Below are positions 34,512 to 42,002 of a DNA stretch of 64,000 nucleotides, in pieces. The notes under the pieces were generated by a model. The model searched no databases. It was given only the letters and a program-made list of their open reading frames with translations, and was not told where the DNA came from. The stretch comes from Planctomycetota bacterium. Lineage in GTDB: Bacteria; Planctomycetota; SZUA-567; H5-PLA8. The DNA lies in contig JACQFI010000084.1 of NCBI GenBank assembly GCA_016200135.1, positions 1-64,000 on the forward strand. The letters run 5' to 3'. Position 1 is the first letter of the stretch. Each line of letters begins with the position of its first letter. The position numbers were made by a program, and so were the translations under genes.

Positions 34512-35942
34512 TTACTTGCTGAGCAGCACCTGCCCGCTTCTGTAATAAACCGAAAGACAGAGGACGTTCAACGAAGTCGCGAAGACCCGTCCTGCGCCGG
34601 ACCACTGGCCGCTCGGGTCCCATGAACCGATGGCGCCGTCTTTCCGCTGTGCTTCGACCAGGCTGGCCTTCATCTTCTGGTTCCAGTCCTTCCACAAATC
34701 TCCGCCTTGGTGAAAGAGGGAGAGTGTTCCAAGCCAATTGATAAGCACATCGGAGTCTTCCTTGCCCGTGGAAGGCCCTTTGAACTCTGGCACGGCTTTC
34801 TCAAGATACGGAGTCAAGTCTCCGCGTTTCCAGCCCAAGAATTGCCGCGCCACGCAGGCGATGAACGCAGCCTCAGGGGAACTCTTTCCACCCGGGACAA
34901 GACGATAGGTCTTGCGCTCCTTGTCTTCGACCTTGTCGAGAAAGCGGATGATGCCTTCGAACCCGGCGGGATCGATCTTCAGCTTCCCCGTTATCTTGGC
35001 CGATTTCAGATGCGTCGCGGCCAGCGTTGTGGTCAGCAAGTCGGGCGTCTTCGAGCGAACTTCCCGGCCGAAGCCAAACGTTCCCGCGTCGTCAACGCAT
35101 TGATGTTTCTGGATGCTGTAGTCGGTCGCCTTCTGCGCGGCGGCTATGGTGGTGGGCATGCCGCCCATTCCGGCGGCTTCACAGAGCGCCAAGGCGGCCA
35201 ATTCATGCGCCACACCATCCACTTCGTTCCAGCCGGGGTTCACGATCGCGCCGTCCTCGCGTTGGCAGTCGATCAGGTATTTTACGGCGCGCTGAACGTT
35301 AACCTTGTACCTCCCCCCCTTTTCGGTGTGACCGGCACTGATGATTGAAAGCAAGGCAAGAGCGGTCTGTTCAAGGTCCGCTCGATACTGCGCACCGCAT
35401 TGAAGGGCATCCCAGTGCCCGTCTACTCGCTGCATCCTCGGGATCCAAACCTCGGTTGTACGCACTTCGCCTTCTTCCCCTTCGGGTTCGATGGGGCCGT
35501 CACCTACAAGATGTTCGACTGCAGACGCATCCGTTGCGGGCGCCTGCTTGAGCGCATCCTTCCCGAAAGCCAACGCGCCCAAGAGCGGTCCTGCAAGCTT
35601 GCCCTCTTTGAGCGCCTCCGGCCATGCCTTAGCCATAGAGGCTTTCCAGATCCGTTCGTCCTTCCACGCGTACCCGAATGGCACAAGCTTCGTTGCTCGT
35701 TTCTGTATTTCGATGTCGCCCGACTTTGCTGCCTTTTCGAGTTCCTTCATGGCTTTGGGGGCGAGTTTTTTGAGCTCCGCCGTGGCCGCCTCGCGCGCGG
35801 CAAAGTCCTCGTCGCCCAGTTGCTTCAGGAGCAGTTGAATCCGCGCCGTCTCTTCGGCAGTGGGCGCCGGGCCGTCTTCGGAACATGCAAGCATGCTGGC
35901 GAGAACAAGGACGAGAAGCGCCGCGAGTAGGATGCGCTGCAT
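34512..35942 (-). CDS. lipoprotein with HEAT-like module and prenyltransferase/squalene-cyclase-like repeats
   Basis: The 476-residue protein begins with a lipoprotein signal (LVLASMLAC, lipobox with Cys near 20), then a HEAT-like unit (LLKQLGDEDFAAREAATAEL). The rest resembles alpha/alpha toroid domains of the prenyltransferase/terpene-cyclase clan: VQRAVKYLIDCQREDGAIVNPGW, DLLTTTLAATHL and AQRKDGAIGSWDPSGQWSGAGR-type QW-like repeats. Bacterial secreted members are of unknown function and need not be cyclases. It is convergent with the nitrilase-like gene. It shares its HEAT-like unit with the exported protein at 29426-30475. Confidence 0.75.
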   Translation of the reverse strand: MQRILLAALLVLVLASMLACSEDGPAPTAEETARIQLLLKQLGDEDFAAREAATAELKKLAPKAMKELEKAAKSGDIEIQKRATKLVPFGYAWKDERIWKASMAKAWPEALKEGKLAGPLLGALAFGKDALKQAPATDASAVEHLVGDGPIEPEGEEGEVRTTEVWIPRMQRVDGHWDALQCGAQYRADLEQTALALLSIISAGHTEKGGRYKVNVQRAVKYLIDCQREDGAIVNPGWNEVDGVAHELAALALCEAAGMGGMPTTIAAAQKATDYSIQKHQCVDDAGTFGFGREVRSKTPDLLTTTLAATHLKSAKITGKLKIDPAGFEGIIRFLDKVEDKERKTYRLVPGGKSSPEAAFIACVARQFLGWKRGDLTPYLEKAVPEFKGPSTGKEDSDVLINWLGTLSLFHQGGDLWKDWNQKMKASLVEAQRKDGAIGSWDPSGQWSGAGRVFATSLNVLCLSVYYRSGQVLLSK

Positions 35943-36005
35943 GGTTTATTTCCCTGACGGTGGCCGGAACTGGAGCGTGCCAATTTGGATAACGATTGAA
36001 GGGTG

Positions 36006-36599
36006 TTAAACTTGCGGCCCGGAGTGCATCCTCGGCCCGCCCGGCAGCGAACGGATCAGCGCGGCCTCGCCCGCGCGCAACTCTTCCAGCCGCGCGAGCG
36101 TGCGCTGTTCACCGAAGTAGTCCGCGCCGAGGCCCACGAATAGGACGTAATGATTGACCTCGCTGGCGAAGAGGTCCTCGTAGAAGCGTCCGAGTTCCGT
36201 GCCGTGCGCGGTGTCGGCCAGCAATTTAAAGCGCTCCGCGCTGCGCGCCTCGATCAGGCTGCAGAGCAGCAGCATGTCCAGAAAATCACCCGTTCCGCCG
36301 GAAGCATGCGCAAGCTTGCGCAGTCCCTGCGCGTACGGATTGCCTCCGCGCTCGGGCTGCACGCGCGCGTGGTTCGCCAGCAGCCGCTGGCACTGCTCCG
36401 CGTGCGTCATCTCTTCCGCGGCCAGTTCGATCATCAGCTTCTTGAGCACCGGATACTTCTTCCCATATAGCTTGAGCGTGCGCTGGGCCATCGCGGCGGC
36501 CTTGAGCTCGCAGAAATAGTGGTCGAGCAGCAGGTGCTCCGGCCGCGCGAGCGCCTGCTCCGCCCAATTTTTCGGCGTGAGGGAGTGCAGTCCAAGCAT
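36006..36599 (-). CDS. tRNA-(ms2io6A)-hydroxylase MiaE-like diiron protein
   Basis: The 197-residue protein has a ferritin-like four-helix diiron pattern typical of MiaE. Probable ligands are Glu31 (HYFCELKAA), Glu62 or Glu63 with His66 (AAEEMTHAEQ), Glu117 (SLIEARSAERF), and Glu147 with His150 (ASEVNHYVLF). MiaE hydroxylates the isopentenyl group of ms2i6A at tRNA position 37. No miaA or miaB is in the window. The ATG at 36599 (LGLHSLTPKNWAEQA) is preferred, since an alternative GTG at 36635 would lie inside an upstream terminator-like hairpin. Confidence 0.82.
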   Translation of the reverse strand: MLGLHSLTPKNWAEQALARPEHLLLDHYFCELKAAAMAQRTLKLYGKKYPVLKKLMIELAAEEMTHAEQCQRLLANHARVQPERGGNPYAQGLRKLAHASGGTGDFLDMLLLCSLIEARSAERFKLLADTAHGTELGRFYEDLFASEVNHYVLFVGLGADYFGEQRTLARLEELRAGEAALIRSLPGGPRMHSGPQV

Positions 36600-36618
36600 G
36601 TAGGAAAGATTAAACGAA

Positions 36619-36655
36619 CGGCGCCCGGCGTCCACTCAGGGACCACCGGGCGCCG
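36619..36655 (-). terminator. terminator-like hairpin between PhyH and MiaE-like genes
   Basis: Perfect 10-bp arms CGGCGCCCGG (36619-36628) and CCGGGCGCCG (36646-36655) with a 17-base loop. Read on the minus strand it is followed by TTCGTTTAATCTTTCC, a weak T-rich tail. It ends the AraC-PhyH transcript and helps to reject the upstream start of the MiaE-like gene. Confidence 0.6.
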
Positions 36656-36682
36656 AATGCCATAATCGCTCTTTTGAGAGGC

Positions 36683-37480
36683 TTAGTCCCAGCGGCAGTG
36701 TTCCATCCATTCCGTCAGTTTCTTACGCTCGGGCGTGAAGCGAGCTCGAACTTCCGGAGGTACGAAGAAGTGCTGCAGGTTGTGCGGTTCGAACGCCGCC
36801 ACATTCATATGCTTGTGAACGTAGTTGAAGTACAGGTTCGAGCGCGTCCCTGGCGTCGTTTTGGGCAGGCCGTTGTGCACCACGGCTTCGGAGAACATGA
36901 AGACATCCCCGGCCTTTCCGGTCACCGCGACCGAACCCGGCATGCCTAAGCCGTGATAATCGCCCCACGGCAGGTCGAGGTTGTTCTTGTGCGAACCCGG
37001 CACGGCGACCACGCAGCCGTCTTTGGGTCCGTTGTCGGTAAGGAACGTCACCACGTTCAGCATGCGCGAACGGATCTCGCCGTTGCGCACGCTGTAATCG
37101 GTCGGCGGAATGCCGCGGTGCCAGCCGCCCTCGGGCGTGCCCGGGCCTTTGCTGATTGACCAGGTGTTGATGAGTTGCGGCTCGCCCATGAACGCTTGGA
37201 GCCGCGCCAGCACGCGCGGCTGGTCCATCACCACATCGAATGCAGGGTCCAGGCGCAGAAGACCGTTCATGCGCACCGATTCCTTCGACAAGCGGAAGCG
37301 CGTGGGCATGCTCTGTTTGGACCCGCGCTCCATGATCCAGCGGTCATCGTAGTCCTGAGCCTCCAGCCGCCGGAGCGCGTCCAGCAGCGCGCGGCACTCT
37401 TCGGCCGAGTACACGTTCTTGAGGAGGAGAAAGCCCTGCAGGTCGAACAGAAAGCGCTCTTCGGCACTCACCTTTTCCAT
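36683..37480 (-). CDS. phytanoyl-CoA dioxygenase (PhyH)-like protein with HxG instead of HxD
   Basis: The 265-residue protein has the PhyH jelly-roll layout: SAEECRALLDALRRLE, MLNVVTFLTDNGPKDGCVVAVPGSHKNN, GDVFMFSEAVVHNGLPKTTPGTRSN. The proximal His121 lies in GWHRGIPPTDY, so the metal motif is His-Arg-Gly, not His-x-Asp; the distal His202 and the following Arg213 are present. A missing carboxylate ligand is the hallmark of Fe/2-oxoglutarate halogenases, but some PhyH relatives with a similar motif are uncharacterised or inactive. The ATG at 37480 has AGAGGA 7 bases ahead. It lies 103 bases downstream of an AraC gene on the same strand. Confidence 0.85.
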   Translation of the reverse strand: MEKVSAEERFLFDLQGFLLLKNVYSAEECRALLDALRRLEAQDYDDRWIMERGSKQSMPTRFRLSKESVRMNGLLRLDPAFDVVMDQPRVLARLQAFMGEPQLINTWSISKGPGTPEGGWHRGIPPTDYSVRNGEIRSRMLNVVTFLTDNGPKDGCVVAVPGSHKNNLDLPWGDYHGLGMPGSVAVTGKAGDVFMFSEAVVHNGLPKTTPGTRSNLYFNYVHKHMNVAAFEPHNLQHFFVPPEVRARFTPERKKLTEWMEHCRWD

Positions 37481-37583
37481 GACCGGTCCTCTCGCATCTT
37501 GGCGCGGCACAGCCGCGTCCGATGCCCTCTTCATACCTCAAAGCGAGGGACCGGTTTGCGGCTAGAGGGGACCGGATTCGAGG

Positions 37584-38477
37584 CTACTTGGTGCGGAACG
37601 CGGCGGGCGCTTTGCCGGTGACTCTCCGGAAGAGCCGCGCCAGTGCCCGCGGGCTCGAAAGCCCCACGAGGCGGGCGGCCTCGCGCACGGGTATGCGCTC
37701 GTCGGCGAGCAACTCTTGGGCATTGCGGACGCGGATGGCGGCCGCGGCTTCCGGGTAGGTTCGTCCCGAGGCCTGCCGGAGCGCCGCGCCCAGGTGGGAC
37801 GGCGTCACGCCCAACTTGCGCGCCAGCACTCTCAGCGCGGGCGGCGCGCCGCGGCAGAGGTCGAGTTCGCGCAGCACGCGCTCCGCCAGTTCGCGTTCTC
37901 GTGCGGTACCCGAACGCGCGGCCAGCCGCCGGACGGGTTCCAGCAGCGCGCCCAGCACGCGCAGCATCTTCGCCAGCAGTTCCGGAGGACACTGCGAGCC
38001 CGCGAAGCGCCGCATCTCGTCGCGCCCGCCGCCGAGAACGGCCATGCCGTCTGCAAGGCCGCTCAATTCCGCGCGCAGCTCGGCGACGCCGGGTTCATCG
38101 AGAAAGATCGGCCGGTCCGAACGCAGCGCGTCGAAGCCCATGGGCAGCGGTTCCGGCAGGCGCACGCTCAGGTACAGGATCTGCAGAGGATCGCTGGGAT
38201 CGGTGCCGCCGCCGTGGGATTCGCCGGGCCGAAAGAAGTAGATGGAGCCCTCGCGGATTGGGAAGGCCCGTCCATCGCAGATCAGATTGCCCGAACCGCG
38301 GCGGACATAATGGATCTCGTGATGCCCGTGCGCGTGCTCGTGCTGCCGCCAAGTAGGACCCAACTGGTTCAGCCCCAACGCAAGGACCTCGGGCAATTGA
38401 AGCGGCCCGTCGATCACCACTCCCGCGGCGGCTCCTTTTCGCGGCACTGGAATGCGTCTGAGCGAGCTTCGCGCCAC
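37584..38477 (-). CDS. AraC family transcriptional regulator
   Basis: The 297-residue protein has a cupin-type sensor domain (HEIHYVRRGSGNLICDGRAFPIREGSIYFFRPGESHGG), then a helical linker. The C-terminal double HTH follows: ALRVLARKLGVTPSHLGAALRQASG and RIPVREAARLVGLSSPRALARLFRRVTG. The start is a GTG with GGAG 7 bases upstream. It is followed by the HxG PhyH gene and is divergent from murJ. An AraC-PhyH pair also occurs at 6.9-8.7 kb, in divergent orientation. Confidence 0.88.
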   Translation of the reverse strand: MARSSLRRIPVPRKGAAAGVVIDGPLQLPEVLALGLNQLGPTWRQHEHAHGHHEIHYVRRGSGNLICDGRAFPIREGSIYFFRPGESHGGGTDPSDPLQILYLSVRLPEPLPMGFDALRSDRPIFLDEPGVAELRAELSGLADGMAVLGGGRDEMRRFAGSQCPPELLAKMLRVLGALLEPVRRLAARSGTARERELAERVLRELDLCRGAPPALRVLARKLGVTPSHLGAALRQASGRTYPEAAAAIRVRNAQELLADERIPVREAARLVGLSSPRALARLFRRVTGKAPAAFRTK

Positions 38478-38642
38478 GCCGGTGCTCCAATCAACCAGGG
38501 AAAAACATTAAAAAGGCAAAGCGCCCTGCATCACTCAAGGTGAAGGTATTCCGCGACGATGCACAATAAAGCCAAGATTGCCGCACTAGGCGCGTCCTTT
38601 CACCACAAGACATTTCCCAGGCATCGGATATATACGCCCGCC

Positions 38643-40589
38643 ATGGCTTCCGAGAAGACTGAAGAGTCCGCCACCGCAGCCGCGCCACATAGCACCGCGT
38701 CCAGCGACGTTCACGCCGACCGCAAGGGCATGCTCCGCGCGGCGGGCCTCGTCAGCTTTATGACCGTCCTCAGCCGTATCTTGGGGCTCTGGCGCGACCG
38801 GCTCATGGCGGGCATCTTCGGCGCGTCGGGCATTAACGACGCGTTCAATCTGGCCTTCCTGCTCCCGAACCTCACGCGCAGGCTCTTTGGCGAAGGCGCG
38901 CTCTCCTCGGTTTTCGTGCCGGTCTTCAGCGAACGTCTCGCCACCGGGCGAAGTGCCGCAGCCTTCCGCACCGCCTCCGTATTGCTCACGCGCCTCGCGC
39001 TGCTGCTCTTTGTCCTGTGCGTCCTGTTTGTGGTCGGCTCGCTGGCGGCCATTCAATTCGCCGGCCTGCCGCCTGAGCGGGTGCTGACACTGAAACTCGC
39101 CAACTGGATGATCTTCTACTGCGTGCTGATCAACATCGCCGCGGTGATGATGTCCATCTTAAACTCGCTCGGCCATTTCCTCGCCGGCGCCTTCTCGCCG
39201 GTGATGCTCAACCTCTGCATGATTCTTAGCTGCACGGTCGCGCTCGATTGGCTCGGCACGGACCAGGAAAGCCGCATCTACGTCCAGGCCATCGCCGTGA
39301 TTGCCGGCGGCGTCCTCCAGCTTCTGCTGATGCTGCCGCCCGCCTTTGCGCGGGGCTTTAAGTACACGCCCACGCTGAGTTCCCAGGACGAGGGCTACGA
39401 AGAAGTCGTCAAAGGCTTTCTTCCGACGATCCTCAGCGTCGCACTCTTTCAGATCAACCTGCTGCTCGATCAGGTTATCGCGACGACCTTCATCCACGAG
39501 GAAGGCCCCGTCACGATGCTCGCCTACGGCAACCGGCTGATCCAGCTCCCCTGGGCGATCTTCTCGCTGGCCGTCGCGACCGCCGCGCTCCCGATGCTCT
39601 CCCGCTACTGGGCGGAGAAGAACCAGGCCGCCTTTGCCAAGGGCCTGAGTGCCGCCGTGCGCAACACGCTGTACCTCGCCGTGCCCTCTACGGTGGGCCT
39701 CTGCCTGCTCTCCACAGACCTCACGCGGCTCTTCTATGGCACCGGTAAATTTCTCGAACACGACGGCGAGGCCGTCCTTCGCACCGGGCGCGTGGTCTTC
39801 TTCTTCTCGCTCGGGCTCTGTTTCTACAGCTTGAACGCGGTGCTCGCGCGCGCCATCTACGCGACGAAGGACACCAAGACGCCCACGCGCGCTGCCGCCA
39901 TCGCCGTCGCGGTCAACCTCACGTTAAATCTGGTGCTGGTGCTGGGCACAGGCATGAAGGAAGCCGGCCTGTCCCTGGCCTCGGCCATCTCCGGCGGCGT
40001 GCAGACGCTCTTCCTCGTCCATGCGCTGCACGCCAAGATCGCAAGCCCCGACCGCAAACGCATGTTCAGCTTCGCGGCGGCCATGCTTTTGGGCGCGGCC
40101 GTGGGGCTCGTGGGTGCGGTCGCGGTTTACAAGCGCTTCAGCGGCGATCCGAACCAGGAGCAGTTCGTCGCCTTCTTCGCCGCCGCGGGCACTGCCATCG
40201 CCGCGCTGGGCCTCTCGGGGGACTTCTTCTTCTCGCGTGCACTGCAGGTCCCGAGCCTGCTCCAGCGCATGAAAGGCAGTGCGGGCGACGGCCAACCCGA
40301 GCCGCATCCGTCGTGGTACTACGGCGTGCCCGAAGAGAAGTGGACGACCGACCTGGTCCTCTACCACGGCATCTTCACGACCGTGATGGCCTCCACGATC
40401 ATGGGCCTGATGGTCTGGACCGTGCGCGACAGCCTGCAGCCGGAAGGCCAGAGCTTCGCGCTGGTCTTCCAACGCGCGATCGTGCCCGTGGCCATCGGCG
40501 TACTGGTCTACATGGTTGCGTCCGGCGCCTTCCAGAGCCGCGAATACGACGAACTCAAGTCGGCCTTCGGACGCAAACGTAGATCCTAG
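38643..40589 (+). CDS. murJ: lipid II flippase MurJ with C-terminal extension
   Basis: The 648-residue protein carries the MurJ/MviN core: GLVSFMTVLSRILGLWRDRLMAGIFG, NLTRRLFGEGALSSVFVPVFSE, and QINLLLDQVIATTFIHEEG, with about 14 membrane helices. It flips lipid-linked peptidoglycan precursor across the inner membrane. It is longer than the usual 500-550 residues. After the core, a soluble linker (PEPHPSWYYGVPEEKW) and two more hydrophobic segments (FTTVMASTIMGLMVWTV, IVPVAIGVLVYMVASGAF) follow. The start at 38643 is tentative; an in-frame ATG at 38559 is possible. Confidence 0.9.
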   Translation: MASEKTEESATAAAPHSTASSDVHADRKGMLRAAGLVSFMTVLSRILGLWRDRLMAGIFGASGINDAFNLAFLLPNLTRRLFGEGALSSVFVPVFSERLATGRSAAAFRTASVLLTRLALLLFVLCVLFVVGSLAAIQFAGLPPERVLTLKLANWMIFYCVLINIAAVMMSILNSLGHFLAGAFSPVMLNLCMILSCTVALDWLGTDQESRIYVQAIAVIAGGVLQLLLMLPPAFARGFKYTPTLSSQDEGYEEVVKGFLPTILSVALFQINLLLDQVIATTFIHEEGPVTMLAYGNRLIQLPWAIFSLAVATAALPMLSRYWAEKNQAAFAKGLSAAVRNTLYLAVPSTVGLCLLSTDLTRLFYGTGKFLEHDGEAVLRTGRVVFFFSLGLCFYSLNAVLARAIYATKDTKTPTRAAAIAVAVNLTLNLVLVLGTGMKEAGLSLASAISGGVQTLFLVHALHAKIASPDRKRMFSFAAAMLLGAAVGLVGAVAVYKRFSGDPNQEQFVAFFAAAGTAIAALGLSGDFFFSRALQVPSLLQRMKGSAGDGQPEPHPSWYYGVPEEKWTTDLVLYHGIFTTVMASTIMGLMVWTVRDSLQPEGQSFALVFQRAIVPVAIGVLVYMVASGAFQSREYDELKSAFGRKRRS

Positions 40590-40626
40590 GCCCGTTATTT
40601 GGTTATCGTTGAGATGCTATGCGCGC

Positions 40627-41088
40627 TTACGGCCAGAAAGAGATGCGGCGGGAGTTGATATCGAGCAGGCGCAGGATCTCGAGGGCGTCGTCGAGGCTCC
40701 TATCGTTGTCCAGAACCCACTGAATGATGTCGAGGTTCTCGCCGCCGGCTTTGATCCGCTGAACCACGACCTGAACCAAGGCTACGTTTGTGTGAAAGTC
40801 GCGTTGCAGGAGGCCAAAATCGGATTTGTCGAGTTCGCACCAATAACACGACCCGGAAAGATGTTCGATCCAGCGGTCGCGGCACCACCTGCGAAAATAG
40901 CGGCGGGACCAGTCGTGGATGGCCTGATCGCCCAGGTCGCGCCCGGCTTTCTCGGACTCGATCCACTTATGCTTTTCAGCTTCTCGCCATGCCGCTTCCA
41001 TCAGGCGAAATTGGCCTGACGGCGTCCTGACGGCGGACGATGAAGGACTTGTGGTTTCGGATGCCTGCACTTTCATGCCCACCGACAT
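40627..41088 (-). CDS. conserved hypothetical small protein
   Basis: The 153-residue protein has no signal or membrane segment. Its centre is rich in Trp and Arg (AWREAEKHKWIESEKAGRDLG, WSRRYFRRWCRDRWIEHLSG), followed by DFGLLQRDFHTNVALVQVVVQRIKAGGENLDI. I recall similar 'WIxSExAGRDLG...WxxxRWxEHL' proteins from planctomycete-like genomes but know no assigned function. GAGGGTGGG precedes the ATG at 41088. It is convergent with murJ (37 bases). Confidence reflects that it is a real gene, not its role. Confidence 0.65.
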   Translation of the reverse strand: MSVGMKVQASETTSPSSSAVRTPSGQFRLMEAAWREAEKHKWIESEKAGRDLGDQAIHDWSRRYFRRWCRDRWIEHLSGSCYWCELDKSDFGLLQRDFHTNVALVQVVVQRIKAGGENLDIIQWVLDNDRSLDDALEILRLLDINSRRISFWP

Positions 41089-41305
41089 TCACCCACCCTC
41101 GCCGGAAACCCGTCCAAGCTTCCCAGCTATTTAGAAGGATACATCCATCCTCTCACTAATCAAGACTTTAGAATGCCAGCTCCAATGCACCTACTTCCTA
41201 TATCGATCAAAGTCCTTGCATGACTTCAACTTATTATTGAGCAGCGCGAGCAACAAAGTCATAACTAATGTTGAACAGTAATGTTAAAATACACCCGAAA
41301 GGGAG

Positions 41306-41998
41306 TCATTTCGAACTTTCCTGTTCCCTTCGGTATGTGTTTACCGCCAGATGTGCGATCCGCGTGAGTTCGGGCAAGCGATACCTCCCCGACCCGCATG
41401 CGAGCACAAGGGCTTCGGCGTCCTTCAGGCTCAGCCGATGTCCAACGGAGACAAAGACGGGCTTCGAGCCGGTGCGCAGACGCAACACCGTACCGATTCG
41501 TGCTCCCTCCAGTTCCAATGGTGAACACGCTCCCCGCTCCCATCCGGGCTCGCGAAAGACGCCGCACAGCCGGCTCTTGGCGCATCCCACGGCGGGCAGG
41601 TCCAACCACAAGCCCAAATGGCTCGCCAGACCAAAGCGGCGCGGGTGGGCTTGGCCCTGCGCGTCGAACACCACCGCATCCGGCTTATGGCGCAACTTTC
41701 TAAAGCACGCAAGCAACACCGGACCTTCACGAAACGAAAGATAACCCGGTACGTACGGGAAGCGCGCCCTGCACCGAGCCGTAGCCGTCTCAACCCATTC
41801 CAAACTCGGAAACCGCAAGACCACCACCGCGCCGTAAAGCCACGGCGAACCACGCCTATGCGACATGTCTGCGCCTGCTACGAGTTTCGGCGCGAAGCCA
41901 TCCGGAGTCGCGGAACGTATCTTCTCGGCCAGGCGCGCCTGCAGGGCCTTGGCTTGCGGAATGTCCAGATCCCAGGCGTGCAGCGCTTTGAAACGCAT
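41306..41998 (-). CDS. nfi: endonuclease V
   Basis: The 230-residue protein matches endonuclease V, which nicks DNA near deoxyinosine (deaminated adenine). Catalytic residues appear in place: Asp44 (VAGADMSH), the wedge tyrosine region PYVPGYLSFRE with Glu91, and Asp112 in VVFDAQGQAHPRRFGLASHLG. The C-terminus has AVGCAKSRLCGV and FVSVGHRLSLKDAEALVL. The ATG at 41998 begins 4 bases after the stop of the sigma/membrane fusion gene, so translation is coupled. Length is normal for the family. Confidence 0.9.
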   Translation of the reverse strand: MRFKALHAWDLDIPQAKALQARLAEKIRSATPDGFAPKLVAGADMSHRRGSPWLYGAVVVLRFPSLEWVETATARCRARFPYVPGYLSFREGPVLLACFRKLRHKPDAVVFDAQGQAHPRRFGLASHLGLWLDLPAVGCAKSRLCGVFREPGWERGACSPLELEGARIGTVLRLRTGSKPVFVSVGHRLSLKDAEALVLACGSGRYRLPELTRIAHLAVNTYRREQESSK

Positions 41999-42002
41999 GC
42001 GT

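Noticed and set aside
36600..36635. GTG start of the MiaE-like gene at 36635
   Set aside because: It lies within the terminator-like hairpin; the ATG at 36599 gives the conserved N-terminus.
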